37,149 bases of DNA. Source: an uncultured Oscillospiraceae bacterium. GTDB lineage: Bacteria > Bacillota_A > Clostridia > Oscillospirales > Acutalibacteraceae. Shown in pieces: positions 29,962 through 37,149 of this stretch (the first letter of the stretch is position 1; every line of letters starts with the position of its first letter). The DNA lies in contig CAJUNS010000025.1 of NCBI GenBank assembly GCA_910587995.1, forward strand, positions 1-37,149. Direction: 5' to 3'. The translations under genes were made by a program, and so were the position numbers. The notes below the pieces were generated by a model. The model was not told the DNA's origin, did no database searches, and saw nothing but the letters and a program-made list of their open reading frames with translations.

Positions 29962-30741
29962 ATGAATAAACTGCAAAACATCAAGGGAATTTTTTTGGAC
30001 CTGGGCGGCACTCTGCTGTACCCGCCCTCGGGGAGCTTTATGTTCTCGGAGCTGGCAAAACAGTATTTTGCCCCAGAAAAGCTGCGGGCCCTGCCTCCCC
30101 AGCGGGTCAAGGCGGTTGAGGCCAAGGCCTACCAGGCCCTTCACCAAAACCCGCTGGTCCTCACCTTAGAGGAAGAGTACCGGATTTTTTTAACCTATTA
30201 CACCGCCCTCTCCCAAGAGCTGGAGCTGGGGCTCAGCACAGCCCAGCTGGAAGAGGTAGCCACAGACAAAATCTACAACAAAACCGGCAACTACCGGCTG
30301 TTCGGCGACACCATTGAGACGCTGAAGGCCCTGCACGGCAAGTACCGGCTGGGCATTATCTCCGACACCTGGCCCTCCATTGTGCCGGTGTTGGAAGAGT
30401 TTGACGTGCTCCGCTATTTTGACTTTGCTACCTACAGCTTTGAGCTGGGCGCTGTAAAGCCGGACCCCAGAATGTACCAGGACGCCCTCTCCAAAATGGG
30501 CCTGCCCGCCGGAGAGACTGTCTTTGTAGACGATACCCTCAAAAACCTTCACGGCGCGGCGGCGCTGGGCATTCAAACCGTGCAGATCCGCGCGGGCAGC
30601 TGGTCTCCCAGCCTGGACCGAACCTTCGGCATCGATGGAGTGCAGGCCGAAAGCCCGGCCCCGGAGCAGGCCGGAACGCCGGAGGGCAAAGCGCCCCCGC
30701 GCATAGAAGCAATCTCGCGGCTGCTGGATTTGCTGGACTAG
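29962..30741 (+). CDS. HAD-superfamily hydrolase
   Basis: The 259-residue soluble protein has motif I FLDLGGTLLYP (the nucleophile Asp is present, and the second Asp of DxD is Gly), motif II GIISDT, a Lys in GAVKPDPRMY and motif IV ETVFVDDTLKNLHGA. DLGG-type motif I occurs in some active HAD phosphatases, so activity is plausible. The substrate is unknown. The cap is the helical insertion after motif I. ATG 29962 has AAAGGAG with an 8-base gap; upstream codons in the frame lie in the repeat. The DUF1836 gene follows nine bases after the stop codon. Confidence 0.9.
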   Translation: MNKLQNIKGIFLDLGGTLLYPPSGSFMFSELAKQYFAPEKLRALPPQRVKAVEAKAYQALHQNPLVLTLEEEYRIFLTYYTALSQELELGLSTAQLEEVATDKIYNKTGNYRLFGDTIETLKALHGKYRLGIISDTWPSIVPVLEEFDVLRYFDFATYSFELGAVKPDPRMYQDALSKMGLPAGETVFVDDTLKNLHGAAALGIQTVQIRAGSWSPSLDRTFGIDGVQAESPAPEQAGTPEGKAPPRIEAISRLLDLLD

Positions 30742-30750
30742 GAGGAAGCC

Positions 30751-31287
30751 ATGGACGCTGCTGATAGAATTTTGGAATGGGCCAAAGAGGGCGCGGAACT
30801 CTCGCCTCCCGGCTGGGAGCAGCTGCCTACCATCCCCCTGTATGTGGACCAGGTTCTGCTCTACCTGCGGGACAGCCTGCGCTTTTTCGAGCGGGACGGG
30901 GAGGACGTGCTGCTGACCAACTCCATGATCAACAACTATGTAAAAAACGGCGTGCTGCCCCACCCGGAAAAGAAGAAATACAGCCGCCAGCATTTGGCCG
31001 CCCTGATGGCCATTTGCATGCTCAAACAGGTCTTGACCATCCCGGATATTGCCACCCTGCTGGACGGGCAGGAGCTGGACCCGGAGCTGTACGCCGCCTT
31101 TTTGCAGGCCCACACCGGGGCTGTGCGGGAGGCCTGCCGGGACCTGGAAGAGAGCTGCCGCTCTGGCCAGGACCTGCGGCGGGAGGCCCTGCGCCTGGCC
31201 GCCCAGGCCAACGCCAAGCGGGCGGCCGCGGCCCGCATTCTGCGGGAGCTGGCCCAGGAGCCGGAAAAGCAGGACGGGAAAGAATGA
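30751..31287 (+). CDS. DUF1836 domain protein
   Basis: The 178-residue protein contains the DUF1836 pattern LTNSMINNYVKNGVLPHPEKKKYSRQHLAAL, a winged-helix or MerR-like DNA-binding fold by similarity of layout, followed by LKQVLTIPDIATLL. An Ala/Arg/Glu-rich helical C-terminal part follows. The function is not established. It is widespread in Clostridia and likely regulatory. It is nine bases behind the HAD gene and probably translated from the same mRNA. Confidence 0.88.
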   Translation: MDAADRILEWAKEGAELSPPGWEQLPTIPLYVDQVLLYLRDSLRFFERDGEDVLLTNSMINNYVKNGVLPHPEKKKYSRQHLAALMAICMLKQVLTIPDIATLLDGQELDPELYAAFLQAHTGAVREACRDLEESCRSGQDLRREALRLAAQANAKRAAAARILRELAQEPEKQDGKE

Positions 31288-31306
31288 ATTTTTTATGAAT
31301 GCGCCC

Positions 31307-31335
31307 TTGTGTTTCCCCCGCATTCATGTTACAAT
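31307..31335 (+). promoter_or_regulatory. Promoter of the sodium/solute symporter
   Basis: TTGTGT (31307-31312), a 17-base spacer and TACAAT (31330-31335) lie upstream of the symporter start. The expected transcription start (about 31342) falls in the left arm of the inverted repeat at 31337-31379. Confidence 0.6.
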
Positions 31336-31336
31336 A

Positions 31337-31379
31337 TTTGCGGCGCTCTCTTTCATTTTTCTCTTGAGAGCGCCGCAAA
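31337..31379. promoter_or_regulatory. 14-bp inverted repeat at the symporter transcription start
   Basis: TTTGCGGCGCTCTC (31337-31350) pairs perfectly with GAGAGCGCCGCAAA (31366-31379) around a T-rich 15-base loop. It begins directly after the -10 box. It could be a 5' stabilising stem-loop in the mRNA or an operator; no T tract follows the second arm. Confidence 0.7.
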
Positions 31380-31444
31380 CCAGGAGCGCTTTGGCCAAAA
31401 GCTGCAACACCCCCAAAGCATTCCTGCACACCAGGAGGAAACAC

Positions 31445-32956
31445 ATGGACAAACAAACAACGATTTGGCTGGTTATCGGCGTTTACGCCATTTTTATGCT
31501 GGCTGTGGGCGTTCTCTACTCCCGCAAGGGCACGGACATGGCCGGATTCACGGTGGGAGGCCGCAGCGCAGGGGCCTGGATCTCCGCCCTTTCCTATGGC
31601 ACCGCCTATTTTTCCGCCGTAATGTTCATCGGCTACTCCGGGGGCTCCGGCTGGAGCTACGGCCTGTGGAGCGTGCTGGTGGGCATTGGCAACGCGGTGT
31701 TCGGCTCGCTGCTGGCATGGCTGGTGCTGGCCGACCGCACCCGGGCGGTCACCCGCCGCTTTGATATCAAATCCATGCCCCAGCTGTTCGAAAAGCGTTT
31801 TCACAGCACGGGCATGCGGCTTTTCTCCTGCGTGGTGATCTTTTTGTTCCTCATCCCCTACTCCGCCTCAGTGTACAAAGGGCTTACCAGCGTCTGCTCG
31901 GTCATTTTGGGCATCGACAGCCAGGTGTGCATGATCATCATTGCCATTGCCTCGGCCATGCTGCTGGTGCTGGGGGGCTACATCGCCACCTTGAAAGCCG
32001 ACTTTGTGCAAGGCTTTGTGATGATGGCCGGCGTAACCGCGCTGATTGTGCTGGTGGTGCTCTCTCCCCAGGTGGGGGGCCTGAGCCAGGGCCTCTCCCG
32101 CATGGCGGACTACATGAAGAGCCACCAGATGGCCCCCCTGCCCGGCGGCGCGGCGGTGGCCCTGGTCTCTACCATTTTGATGACCAGCTTCGGCACCTGG
32201 GGCCTGCCCCAAATGGTCCACAAGTACTATGGTATCCGGGACCGGCAGGAGGTGCGGCGGGGCACGGTGATCTCCACGGCCTTCGCCCTGCTGGTGGCCG
32301 GGGGCGGCTACTTTATCGGCTCTTTGTCCCATCTGTTCTTTGGGGAGGCCATGCCCCAGGGCGGCAAGGACTTTCTGGTCCCTCTGATGCTGGACCAGGC
32401 GGGCCTGCCCAACCTGCTCATCGGGGTGATTTTGGTGCTGCTTATCTCCGCCTCGGTGAGCACTCTATCCAGCATCACCCTGACCGCCTGTTCCACGGTC
32501 TCCATGGACTTGGTCAAGGCGGGGCTGGCCAAGAAGATCGATGATAAAAATCTGGCGGCGCTTACCCGGATTTTGTGCCTGTGCTTTGTGGTGCTCAGCT
32601 ATTTCATCGCCAACTACCCCACGCCCATTTTGGAGATGATGTCCTATTCCTGGGGAATTATTTCCGGGGCCTTCCTGGCGCCCTATTTGCTGAGCCTGTA
32701 CTGGAAGGGCATCAACCGCGCCGGCGCTTGGGCGGGTATGCTGGGGGGCTTCCTTACGGCCTTTGTGCCAGCGGCGGCATCCGGCTTCACCACGCCCAAC
32801 GGCCCGCTGTACGCCTGCCTGGCCATGGGGCTCTCCTTTGTCCTGTGCTTTGGGGGCAGCAAGCTGGCCGCGGCGCTGAAATGGCCGGGAAGCCAGCCAG
32901 ATGAAACGTTCTGCAAGGCGGCAAAAAAGTCCGCGAAACAAAAAGCGCATGGGTAA
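31445..32956 (+). CDS. Sodium:solute symporter family (SSS) transporter
   Basis: The 503-residue integral membrane protein has about 13 hydrophobic helices. It has the LeuT-like core expected of the family: AGFTVGGRSAGAWISALSYGTAYFSAVMFIGYSG for helix 1-2, SFGTWGLPQMVHKYYGIRDRQEV in the middle, and LLISASVSTLSSITLTACSTVSMDL for the sodium-site helix with its Ser/Thr pair. PutP- and PanF-like relatives import amino acids, vitamins or sugars with Na+; the substrate here is undetermined. AGGAGG with a 6-base gap supports the ATG at 31445. The upstream open frame is not coding. A truncated repeat and a terminator follow. Confidence 0.93.
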   Translation: MDKQTTIWLVIGVYAIFMLAVGVLYSRKGTDMAGFTVGGRSAGAWISALSYGTAYFSAVMFIGYSGGSGWSYGLWSVLVGIGNAVFGSLLAWLVLADRTRAVTRRFDIKSMPQLFEKRFHSTGMRLFSCVVIFLFLIPYSASVYKGLTSVCSVILGIDSQVCMIIIAIASAMLLVLGGYIATLKADFVQGFVMMAGVTALIVLVVLSPQVGGLSQGLSRMADYMKSHQMAPLPGGAAVALVSTILMTSFGTWGLPQMVHKYYGIRDRQEVRRGTVISTAFALLVAGGGYFIGSLSHLFFGEAMPQGGKDFLVPLMLDQAGLPNLLIGVILVLLISASVSTLSSITLTACSTVSMDLVKAGLAKKIDDKNLAALTRILCLCFVVLSYFIANYPTPILEMMSYSWGIISGAFLAPYLLSLYWKGINRAGAWAGMLGGFLTAFVPAAASGFTTPNGPLYACLAMGLSFVLCFGGSKLAAALKWPGSQPDETFCKAAKKSAKQKAHG

Positions 32957-32963
32957 AGTTAGA

Positions 32964-32996
32964 GGTATTTACCGATTTTCAAGTGCGTTTACTATA
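32964..32996. repeat. Truncated copy of repeat family 2 (copy 3)
   Basis: The 33 bases from GGTATTTACCGATTTTC to GTTTACTATA match the right end of copies 1 and 2 almost exactly, including the terminal inverted repeat. The left two-thirds of the element is missing. Confidence 0.8.
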
Positions 32997-33027
32997 AAAG
33001 CCACGGTGGTTCCGCGTCTTTTTACCA

Positions 33028-33069
33028 AAGCCCGCAAGTTTGGCGCGCCAACCTGCGGGCTTCCTTTTT
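33028..33069 (+). terminator. Intrinsic terminator after the symporter
   Basis: AAGCCCGCA (33028-33036) pairs with TGCGGGCTT (33054-33062). Inside lies a second stem, TTGGCGCGCCAA, and CCTTTTTC follows. Confidence 0.82.
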
Positions 33070-33262
33070 CGCTCATCCCACGGCGGCCCGCTTCCAGTTT
33101 CTGGGCCCTCTCCCTGGCCTCTGCCAAATTCCCCGCTTGTTTCGGCTAATTTCGACAAAACATTTGCGAAAACCATTTTTTGGAACAGTAATCTTTCCCG
33201 CCAACAGCGTAAAGAAGGGTACCACCGTTTTTTTGACGGCTCATCGTTGAAGGAGGGAGCTT

Positions 33263-33883
33263 ATGCCAACGCAAATTTACGGCTACGTCCGGGTTTCCAG
33301 CACCGAACAAAATGAGGGCCGGCAGCTGCTGGCCCTGGGGGAACGGTCTGTTCCGTCCAGGAACATTTATGTGGATAAACAATCCGGAAAGGATTTTCTT
33401 CGCCCCCAATACCAGAAAATGGTCCGCCGCCTGCGCCCGGGCGACCTGCTGTATATTTTAAGCATCGACCGGCTGGGCCGCAACTATAAGGAAATCCAGA
33501 ACCAGTGGCGGGTGCTCACCAAGGAAAAAGAGGTGGACATCTGTGTCATCGACATGCCCCTTTTGGACACCCGCAGCGGCAAGGACCTGCTGGGCACCTT
33601 CATCGCGGACCTGGTTTTGCAAATTCTCTCGCTTGTGGCGCAAAGCGAGCGGGAGAACATCCACAAGCGCCAGGAACAGGGCATTGCCGCCGCCCGGGCC
33701 CGCGGGGTGCGTTTTGGCCGGCCTCCCCAGCCCCTGCCCGAAAACTACCACAGCGCCTACCAGCGCTGGAAGGCAGGGGCCATTACAGGCTCCGCCGCCG
33801 CCCGCGAGTGCGGCATGCCCCTTTCCACCTTCCGCTACCGGGCCGAGCGGTACGAAAATCCCCCAGGATTAGACCAGCCTTGA
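33263..33883 (+). CDS. Small serine recombinase (resolvase/invertase family)
   Basis: The 206-residue protein has the resolvase catalytic domain: YGYVRVSSTEQ with nucleophile S12, DKQSGKDFLRPQYQKM, LSIDRLGRNYKEI and QSERENIHKRQEQGI. A C-terminal helix-turn-helix ends in AARECGMPLSTFRYR. It should cut and rejoin DNA at specific sites, but no partner transposon genes are present. AAGGAGGGAG lies just upstream of the ATG. Stand-alone copies like this are frequent in Clostridia and may be remnants or invertases. Confidence 0.92.
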   Translation: MPTQIYGYVRVSSTEQNEGRQLLALGERSVPSRNIYVDKQSGKDFLRPQYQKMVRRLRPGDLLYILSIDRLGRNYKEIQNQWRVLTKEKEVDICVIDMPLLDTRSGKDLLGTFIADLVLQILSLVAQSERENIHKRQEQGIAAARARGVRFGRPPQPLPENYHSAYQRWKAGAITGSAAARECGMPLSTFRYRAERYENPPGLDQP

Positions 33884-33908
33884 CATTTCTTCGGAAGCAT
33901 TTTATAAT
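33880..33908 (+). promoter_or_regulatory. Perfect consensus promoter of the zinc-ribbon gene
   Basis: TTGACA (33880-33885), a 17-base spacer and TATAAT (33903-33908). The -35 contains the TGA stop codon of the recombinase gene. Confidence 0.88.
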
Positions 33909-33945
33909 GCACCTAGAACGGTATCACCACCCAGGGGGAATGCAT

Positions 33946-34290
33946 ATGCCATATTGCGTGAAATGCCGCAGGGAAATGGGAGAAACGGACAATTTCTGCG
34001 CCAACTGCGGGGCTCCCGCGCCCCGGGCCCAGGCTGGGGACCGGTTTGCCGCCCAACACTACGACCCCGGCCCCAACCTTCCCCCGGCGGGCAGGCTCCG
34101 CCCAGCGCTGCCCCTGATTACCGCCGGAGTCCTTATGGCTCTGGCGGCGGTCCTGCTGGCCCTGGCGGCGCGGGGGCAGATGGCCCAAAACGTCCAGCCG
34201 GGGGACGCCCGCCCGCTGCCCCGGGCAGAGGCCGCCGCTTCCGCCGGAGAGGCGGGCGAAGCGTCCGCGCTGGACCCCAACACCCAATGA
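33946..34290 (+). CDS. Zinc-ribbon, single-pass membrane protein
   Basis: The 114-residue protein begins with a zinc ribbon (CVKCRREMGETDNFCANCG: two CxxC pairs), then a Pro-rich linker, one transmembrane helix (about 60-80, LITAGVLMALAAVLLALAA) and a short Ala/Glu-rich external tail. The function is unknown. Start ATG 33946 has AGGGGG with a 7-base gap; the ATG six bases upstream is too near that site. It has its own consensus promoter and terminator, so it forms a single-gene unit. Confidence 0.82.
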   Translation: MPYCVKCRREMGETDNFCANCGAPAPRAQAGDRFAAQHYDPGPNLPPAGRLRPALPLITAGVLMALAAVLLALAARGQMAQNVQPGDARPLPRAEAAASAGEAGEASALDPNTQ

Positions 34291-34305
34291 CGCTCCAAAA
34301 CCTGG

Positions 34306-34332
34306 AAAAGAGCCCGCGGGGGGCTCTTTTCT
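34306..34332 (+). terminator. Intrinsic terminator of the zinc-ribbon gene
   Basis: AAAAGAGCCC (34306-34315) pairs with GGGCTCTTTT (34321-34330) around a GCGGG loop; the T-rich end of the second arm serves as the release tract. Confidence 0.85.
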
Positions 34333-34363
34333 GTTCTCTGCCCCAAAAACCGTCAGGTTTCAA

Positions 34364-34392
34364 TTGACTTCCGCCTTTTCATATCCTATAAT
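34364..34392 (+). promoter_or_regulatory. Promoter of the sulfur-redox fusion gene
   Basis: TTGACT (34364-34369), a 17-base spacer and TATAAT (34387-34392), about 66 bases before the start codon at 34459. Confidence 0.82.
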
Positions 34393-34458
34393 ATTTTTAA
34401 TGCCATCCGCCGCCAGCGCCAGCGGGGCCCGGCGGCAGGGAAAGAGAGGAATACTTTT

Positions 34459-37041
34459 ATGAGACTACTGGTTGTGGGCGGAGTGGCCGCCGGCACAAAG
34501 GCCGCCGCCAAATTCAAGCGGGAAAACCGGGACGCCCAGGTGACCCTGCTCTCCAAAAGCGGAGACATCTCCTACGCCGGGTGCGGCCTGCCCTATTATG
34601 TGGGCGGCGCCATTGAGGACCGGGCCGGACTCATTGTCAACACGCCTCAAAAATTTCAGGGCCTGACCGGGGTGGAGGTTCTCACCCACCGGGAGGCCGT
34701 AAAGGTGGACCCCCAGGCCAAACGGGTAGAAGCCCGCAACCTGGCCACCAACCAGATGGAAGCCTATGAATATGACGCCCTGGTCCTGGCTGTGGGCGCT
34801 TCTCCGGTTACGCCGCCAGTAGAGGGCGCGGACCTGCCCGGGGTCTTTCAAGTGCGCACGCCCGAGGACGCGGCGGCCATCCGGGACTATCTGGACCAGA
34901 ACAGCGTGAAAAAAGCCGTGGTGGTAGGCGGCGGATTCATCGGACTGGAAATGGCTGAAAACCTGCTGGCAAAGGGCGTGGCCCCCACCGTGGTGGAGTT
35001 TACCCCCCAGCTGCTGCCCGGCGTGCTGGACCCGGAAATGGCCGCCTATGTCAAGCGGCACCTCCAGGCCTCCGGCGTGCGGGTGCTGACCGGCACAAAG
35101 GCCGAGGCGGTGCTGGGCCAGGGCAAGGCAGACGCTGTGTCCACCAGCGCCGGAAAAATTCCCTGCGGAGCGGTAATCTTCTCCGTGGGCGTGCGCCCCA
35201 ACACCCAGTTTTTGGAGGGCACGGGCCTTGCCATGGAGCGGGGAACCATTGTGGTAGACGAGCAGCTGCGGACGAATCTGCCGGACATTTACGCGGCCGG
35301 AGACTGCGCCCTGGTGAAAAACCGCCTGACCGGCCAGCCCCAGTGGTCGCCCATGGGCTCCTCCGCCAACCTGGAGGGCCGCACCCTGGCCCAGGCTCTG
35401 GCGGGAGAGGACAAGCGCTACCCCGGCGTGCTGGGCACGGCGGTGTGCAAGCTGCCCGGCCTCAATGCCGGTAAAACCGGCCTGACCGGGCAGGCCGCCC
35501 AAGAAGCGGGCTATGAGGTAGAGACCGCCCTGATGGTCACCGACGACAAGGCCCACTATTACCCAGACTCATCCTTCTTCGTCATCAAGCTGGTGGCGGA
35601 CAAGGCCAGCCGCCGGCTGCTGGGCGTGCAGGTCCTGGGCCCCGGCGCGGTGGACAAGCTCATTGACCTGGGCGTGCTGGGCATCAGCATGGGCGCAACC
35701 CTGGCGGACTATGAAAACCTGGACCTGGCCTATGCTCCTCCCTTCTCCACCGCCATCCATCCCTTTGTGCAGGCTGTGTATGTGCTGGAAAACAAACTGG
35801 ACGGCATTTTGGAGAGCATGACTCCCGCCCAGTACGCCGCCGGAGCCGCCGAGGGCTACACGGTGCTGGACGTGAACCCCGCCCCCGCCATTCGGGGGGC
35901 CAGGTTTGTGGACCTAGCCTCTGTGAACGGGCCCCTGGAGGGCGCCGGCAAGGATGAGAAGCTGCTGCTGGTCTGCGCCAGGGGCAAGCGGGCCTATTTT
36001 CTGCAGAACCGCCTAAAGGCGCTGGGCTACACCCACACCCGGGTGCTGGAGGGAGCCTCCTTCTTCAACGAGGTGCGGGTCAAAGCCCCCGGAGCGGCTG
36101 TGCCCCCGGAGGAAGTCACCCGGGTGAAGGGCCTGGGCTTCCTGTGGGATAAGCGGACCCCAGACTGCTTCAACGGCCGGGTCATTACCCGCAACGGCAA
36201 AATCACGGCGGATGAGATGCGGGCCATTACCGAGGCCGCCGAAAAGTACGGCAGCGGCGAGGTGGCCATGACCTCCCGCCTGACCCTGGAAATTCAGCAT
36301 GTGCCCTTCGACAACATTGAGCCTCTGCGCCAGGAGCTGGCCGCGGCAGGGCTGGAAACCGGCGGCACGGGCAGCAAGGTGCGCCCTGTGGTGAGCTGCA
36401 AGGGCACCACCTGCCAGTATGGGCTTATCGACACCTTTGCCCTTTCGGCGGAGATTCACGAGCGCTTCTTCCATGGCTACGCAGGGGTAAAGCTGCCCCA
36501 CAAGTTTAAAATCGCGGTGGGCGGCTGTCCCAACAACTGCGTAAAGCCCGATTTGAACGACCTAGGCGTTATCGGCCAAAAGGTGCCGGAGATCGACCTA
36601 GAGAAGTGCCGGGGCTGCAAAGTCTGCCAGATAGAGAAGTCCTGCCCCATCCAGGTGCCGGTTTTGAAAGACAACAAGGTGGTCATTGACGACAGCGCCT
36701 GCAACCACTGCGGCCGCTGCGTGGGCAAATGCCCCTTTAAGGCGGTGGAGGGCTTTGTGCCCGGCTATCGGGTCTATATTGGCGGGCGCTGGGGCAAAAA
36801 GGTGGCCCACGGCCAGTATCTGGGCAAGGTCTTTACCGACAAGGACGAGGTTTTGGATGTGATTGAAAAGGCCATTCTGCTGTTCCGGGAGCAGGGGATT
36901 ACCGGCGAGCGATTTGCCGATACCATTGCCCGCCTGGGCTTTGAAAACGTGCAGGAGCAGCTGCTCTCCGATGACCTGCTGGCCCGCAAGCAGGAGAACC
37001 TGACCGCCCAGAAGCACCTGAAAGGCGGGGCGACCTGCTAA
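34459..37041 (+). CDS. CoA-disulfide-reductase-like / rhodanese / siroheme-type reductase / ferredoxin fusion
   Basis: The 860-residue soluble protein has four modules. Residues 1-445 are an FAD/NAD(P)H disulfide oxidoreductase of the CoA-disulfide reductase type: VVGGVAAGTKAAAKF, the single redox cysteine C42 in YAGCGLPYY, VVGGGFIGLEMAE and IYAAGDCA. Residues about 455-545 are rhodanese-like, with C506 in VCARGKRAYF. Residues about 560-710 resemble a sulfite/nitrite-reductase half with four cysteines (C647, C652, C690, C694). Residues about 715-760 hold two 4Fe-4S motifs (C717-C729, C748-C758). The protein probably moves electrons from NAD(P)H or ferredoxin to a sulfur species such as a persulfide or sulfite. 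The exact reaction is inferred. It is a single-gene unit with a strong promoter. Confidence 0.9.
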   Translation: MRLLVVGGVAAGTKAAAKFKRENRDAQVTLLSKSGDISYAGCGLPYYVGGAIEDRAGLIVNTPQKFQGLTGVEVLTHREAVKVDPQAKRVEARNLATNQMEAYEYDALVLAVGASPVTPPVEGADLPGVFQVRTPEDAAAIRDYLDQNSVKKAVVVGGGFIGLEMAENLLAKGVAPTVVEFTPQLLPGVLDPEMAAYVKRHLQASGVRVLTGTKAEAVLGQGKADAVSTSAGKIPCGAVIFSVGVRPNTQFLEGTGLAMERGTIVVDEQLRTNLPDIYAAGDCALVKNRLTGQPQWSPMGSSANLEGRTLAQALAGEDKRYPGVLGTAVCKLPGLNAGKTGLTGQAAQEAGYEVETALMVTDDKAHYYPDSSFFVIKLVADKASRRLLGVQVLGPGAVDKLIDLGVLGISMGATLADYENLDLAYAPPFSTAIHPFVQAVYVLENKLDGILESMTPAQYAAGAAEGYTVLDVNPAPAIRGARFVDLASVNGPLEGAGKDEKLLLVCARGKRAYFLQNRLKALGYTHTRVLEGASFFNEVRVKAPGAAVPPEEVTRVKGLGFLWDKRTPDCFNGRVITRNGKITADEMRAITEAAEKYGSGEVAMTSRLTLEIQHVPFDNIEPLRQELAAAGLETGGTGSKVRPVVSCKGTTCQYGLIDTFALSAEIHERFFHGYAGVKLPHKFKIAVGGCPNNCVKPDLNDLGVIGQKVPEIDLEKCRGCKVCQIEKSCPIQVPVLKDNKVVIDDSACNHCGRCVGKCPFKAVEGFVPGYRVYIGGRWGKKVAHGQYLGKVFTDKDEVLDVIEKAILLFREQGITGERFADTIARLGFENVQEQLLSDDLLARKQENLTAQKHLKGGATC

Positions 37042-37095
37042 AAGCTTTCTAGCGCCATAAGGCAGAATATTGCTGTAAAAGGACCGCGGGGAAAC

Positions 37096-37149
37096 TGAAG
37101 TGGCCCCAAAAAGTTAGACAAAGTTAAAAGGGAAAAATTGTTCAAACAG
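37096..37149. mobile_element. Probable terminal inverted repeat of an IS3-family element, cut by window edge
   Basis: TGAAGTGGCCCCAAAAAG (from 37096) continuing into TTAGACA resembles the TG...GGCCCCAAAAGTTAGACA ends of IS3-family insertion sequences. The window ends before any transposase. The identification rests on recollection of such ends, not on a search. Confidence 0.5.

Larger units (their letters stand above)
32957..33262. other. Gene-free stretch between the symporter and the recombinase
   Basis: It holds the truncated repeat (32964-32996) and the symporter terminator (33028-33069). An AT-richer stretch (about 33145-33185) carries several TTTCG/CGAAA words in inverted orientation that could be recombinase sites, but this is weak. 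No gene is seen. Confidence 0.55.

Noticed and set aside
31049..31444. Extension of the symporter frame upstream
   Set aside because: It overlaps DUF1836 in another frame and crosses the promoter and inverted repeat; ATG 31445 has AGGAGG and gives the normal family N-terminus.
1..37149. CRISPR array or prophage
   Set aside because: No regularly spaced direct repeats and no phage structural or packaging genes were seen; the repeats present are isolated palindromic elements.

Overview
The window looks like a chromosomal segment of a GC-rich, spore-forming member of the Clostridia, most likely an Oscillospiraceae/Ruminococcaceae-type gut bacterium. The basis is a forespore sigma factor (sigG), a YlmC/YmxH-type PRC-barrel protein, a DUF1836 protein, a greA-lysS pair, S-layer-homology domains, many TTG/GTG starts with strong Shine-Dalgarno sites, and consensus TTGACA/TATAAT promoters. 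Genus-level placement is inference. No CRISPR array, phage block or resistance island is visible.

Layout. 1-500: the 3' part of tRNA-Ser(GCU), terminator hairpins and a palindromic repeat. 504-2534 (minus): greA-lysS. 3040-9393 (plus): a five-gene operon of a TPM-domain protein, an MBOAT acyltransferase, an AlgX/AlgJ-like DHHW protein, an FkbH-type HAD enzyme and an acyl carrier protein. 9592-12087 (minus): trmB and a DegP/HtrA protease. 12335-13794 (plus): a GNAT and a patatin. 13911-14204 (minus): a PRC-barrel protein. 14413-17158 (plus): two paralogous small envelope proteins, inorganic pyrophosphatase and a lipoprotein. 17219-20086 (minus): sigG, then a BlaI/BlaR1-type pair followed by a 43-residue ORF. 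20246-29641 (minus): an SLH-transglutaminase protein, a heterodimeric ABC exporter, a pcrA-nitrilase-GNAT operon and a membrane XRE regulator. 29962-37041 (plus): a HAD hydrolase, a DUF1836 protein, a sodium/solute symporter, a serine recombinase, a zinc-ribbon membrane protein and a large sulfur-redox fusion protein. The right edge carries what looks like the tip of an IS3-family element.

The most interesting system is the operon at 3040-9393. Its logic parallels the Dlt D-alanylation pathway (carrier protein, MBOAT, extracytoplasmic SGNH-type transferase), but the adenylating ligase DltA is replaced by an FkbH enzyme, a family known to load glycolytic 1,3-bisphosphoglycerate onto carrier proteins as a glyceryl thioester. 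This suggests a pathway that decorates a cell-surface polymer with glyceryl (or a related hydroxyacyl) esters. The substrate and product are inferred.

Two families of short, imperfectly palindromic, MITE-like repeats are scattered through the window (three copies of each, one truncated). Their ends supply stop codons or C-terminal residues to neighbouring genes (trmB, patatin, PRC-barrel) and overlap the promoter of the HAD gene. A sulfur-handling fusion (CoA-disulfide-reductase, rhodanese, siroheme-type and ferredoxin modules), the small third gene of the BlaI/BlaR1-type operon, and an orphan promoter at 10331 are further points worth attention.
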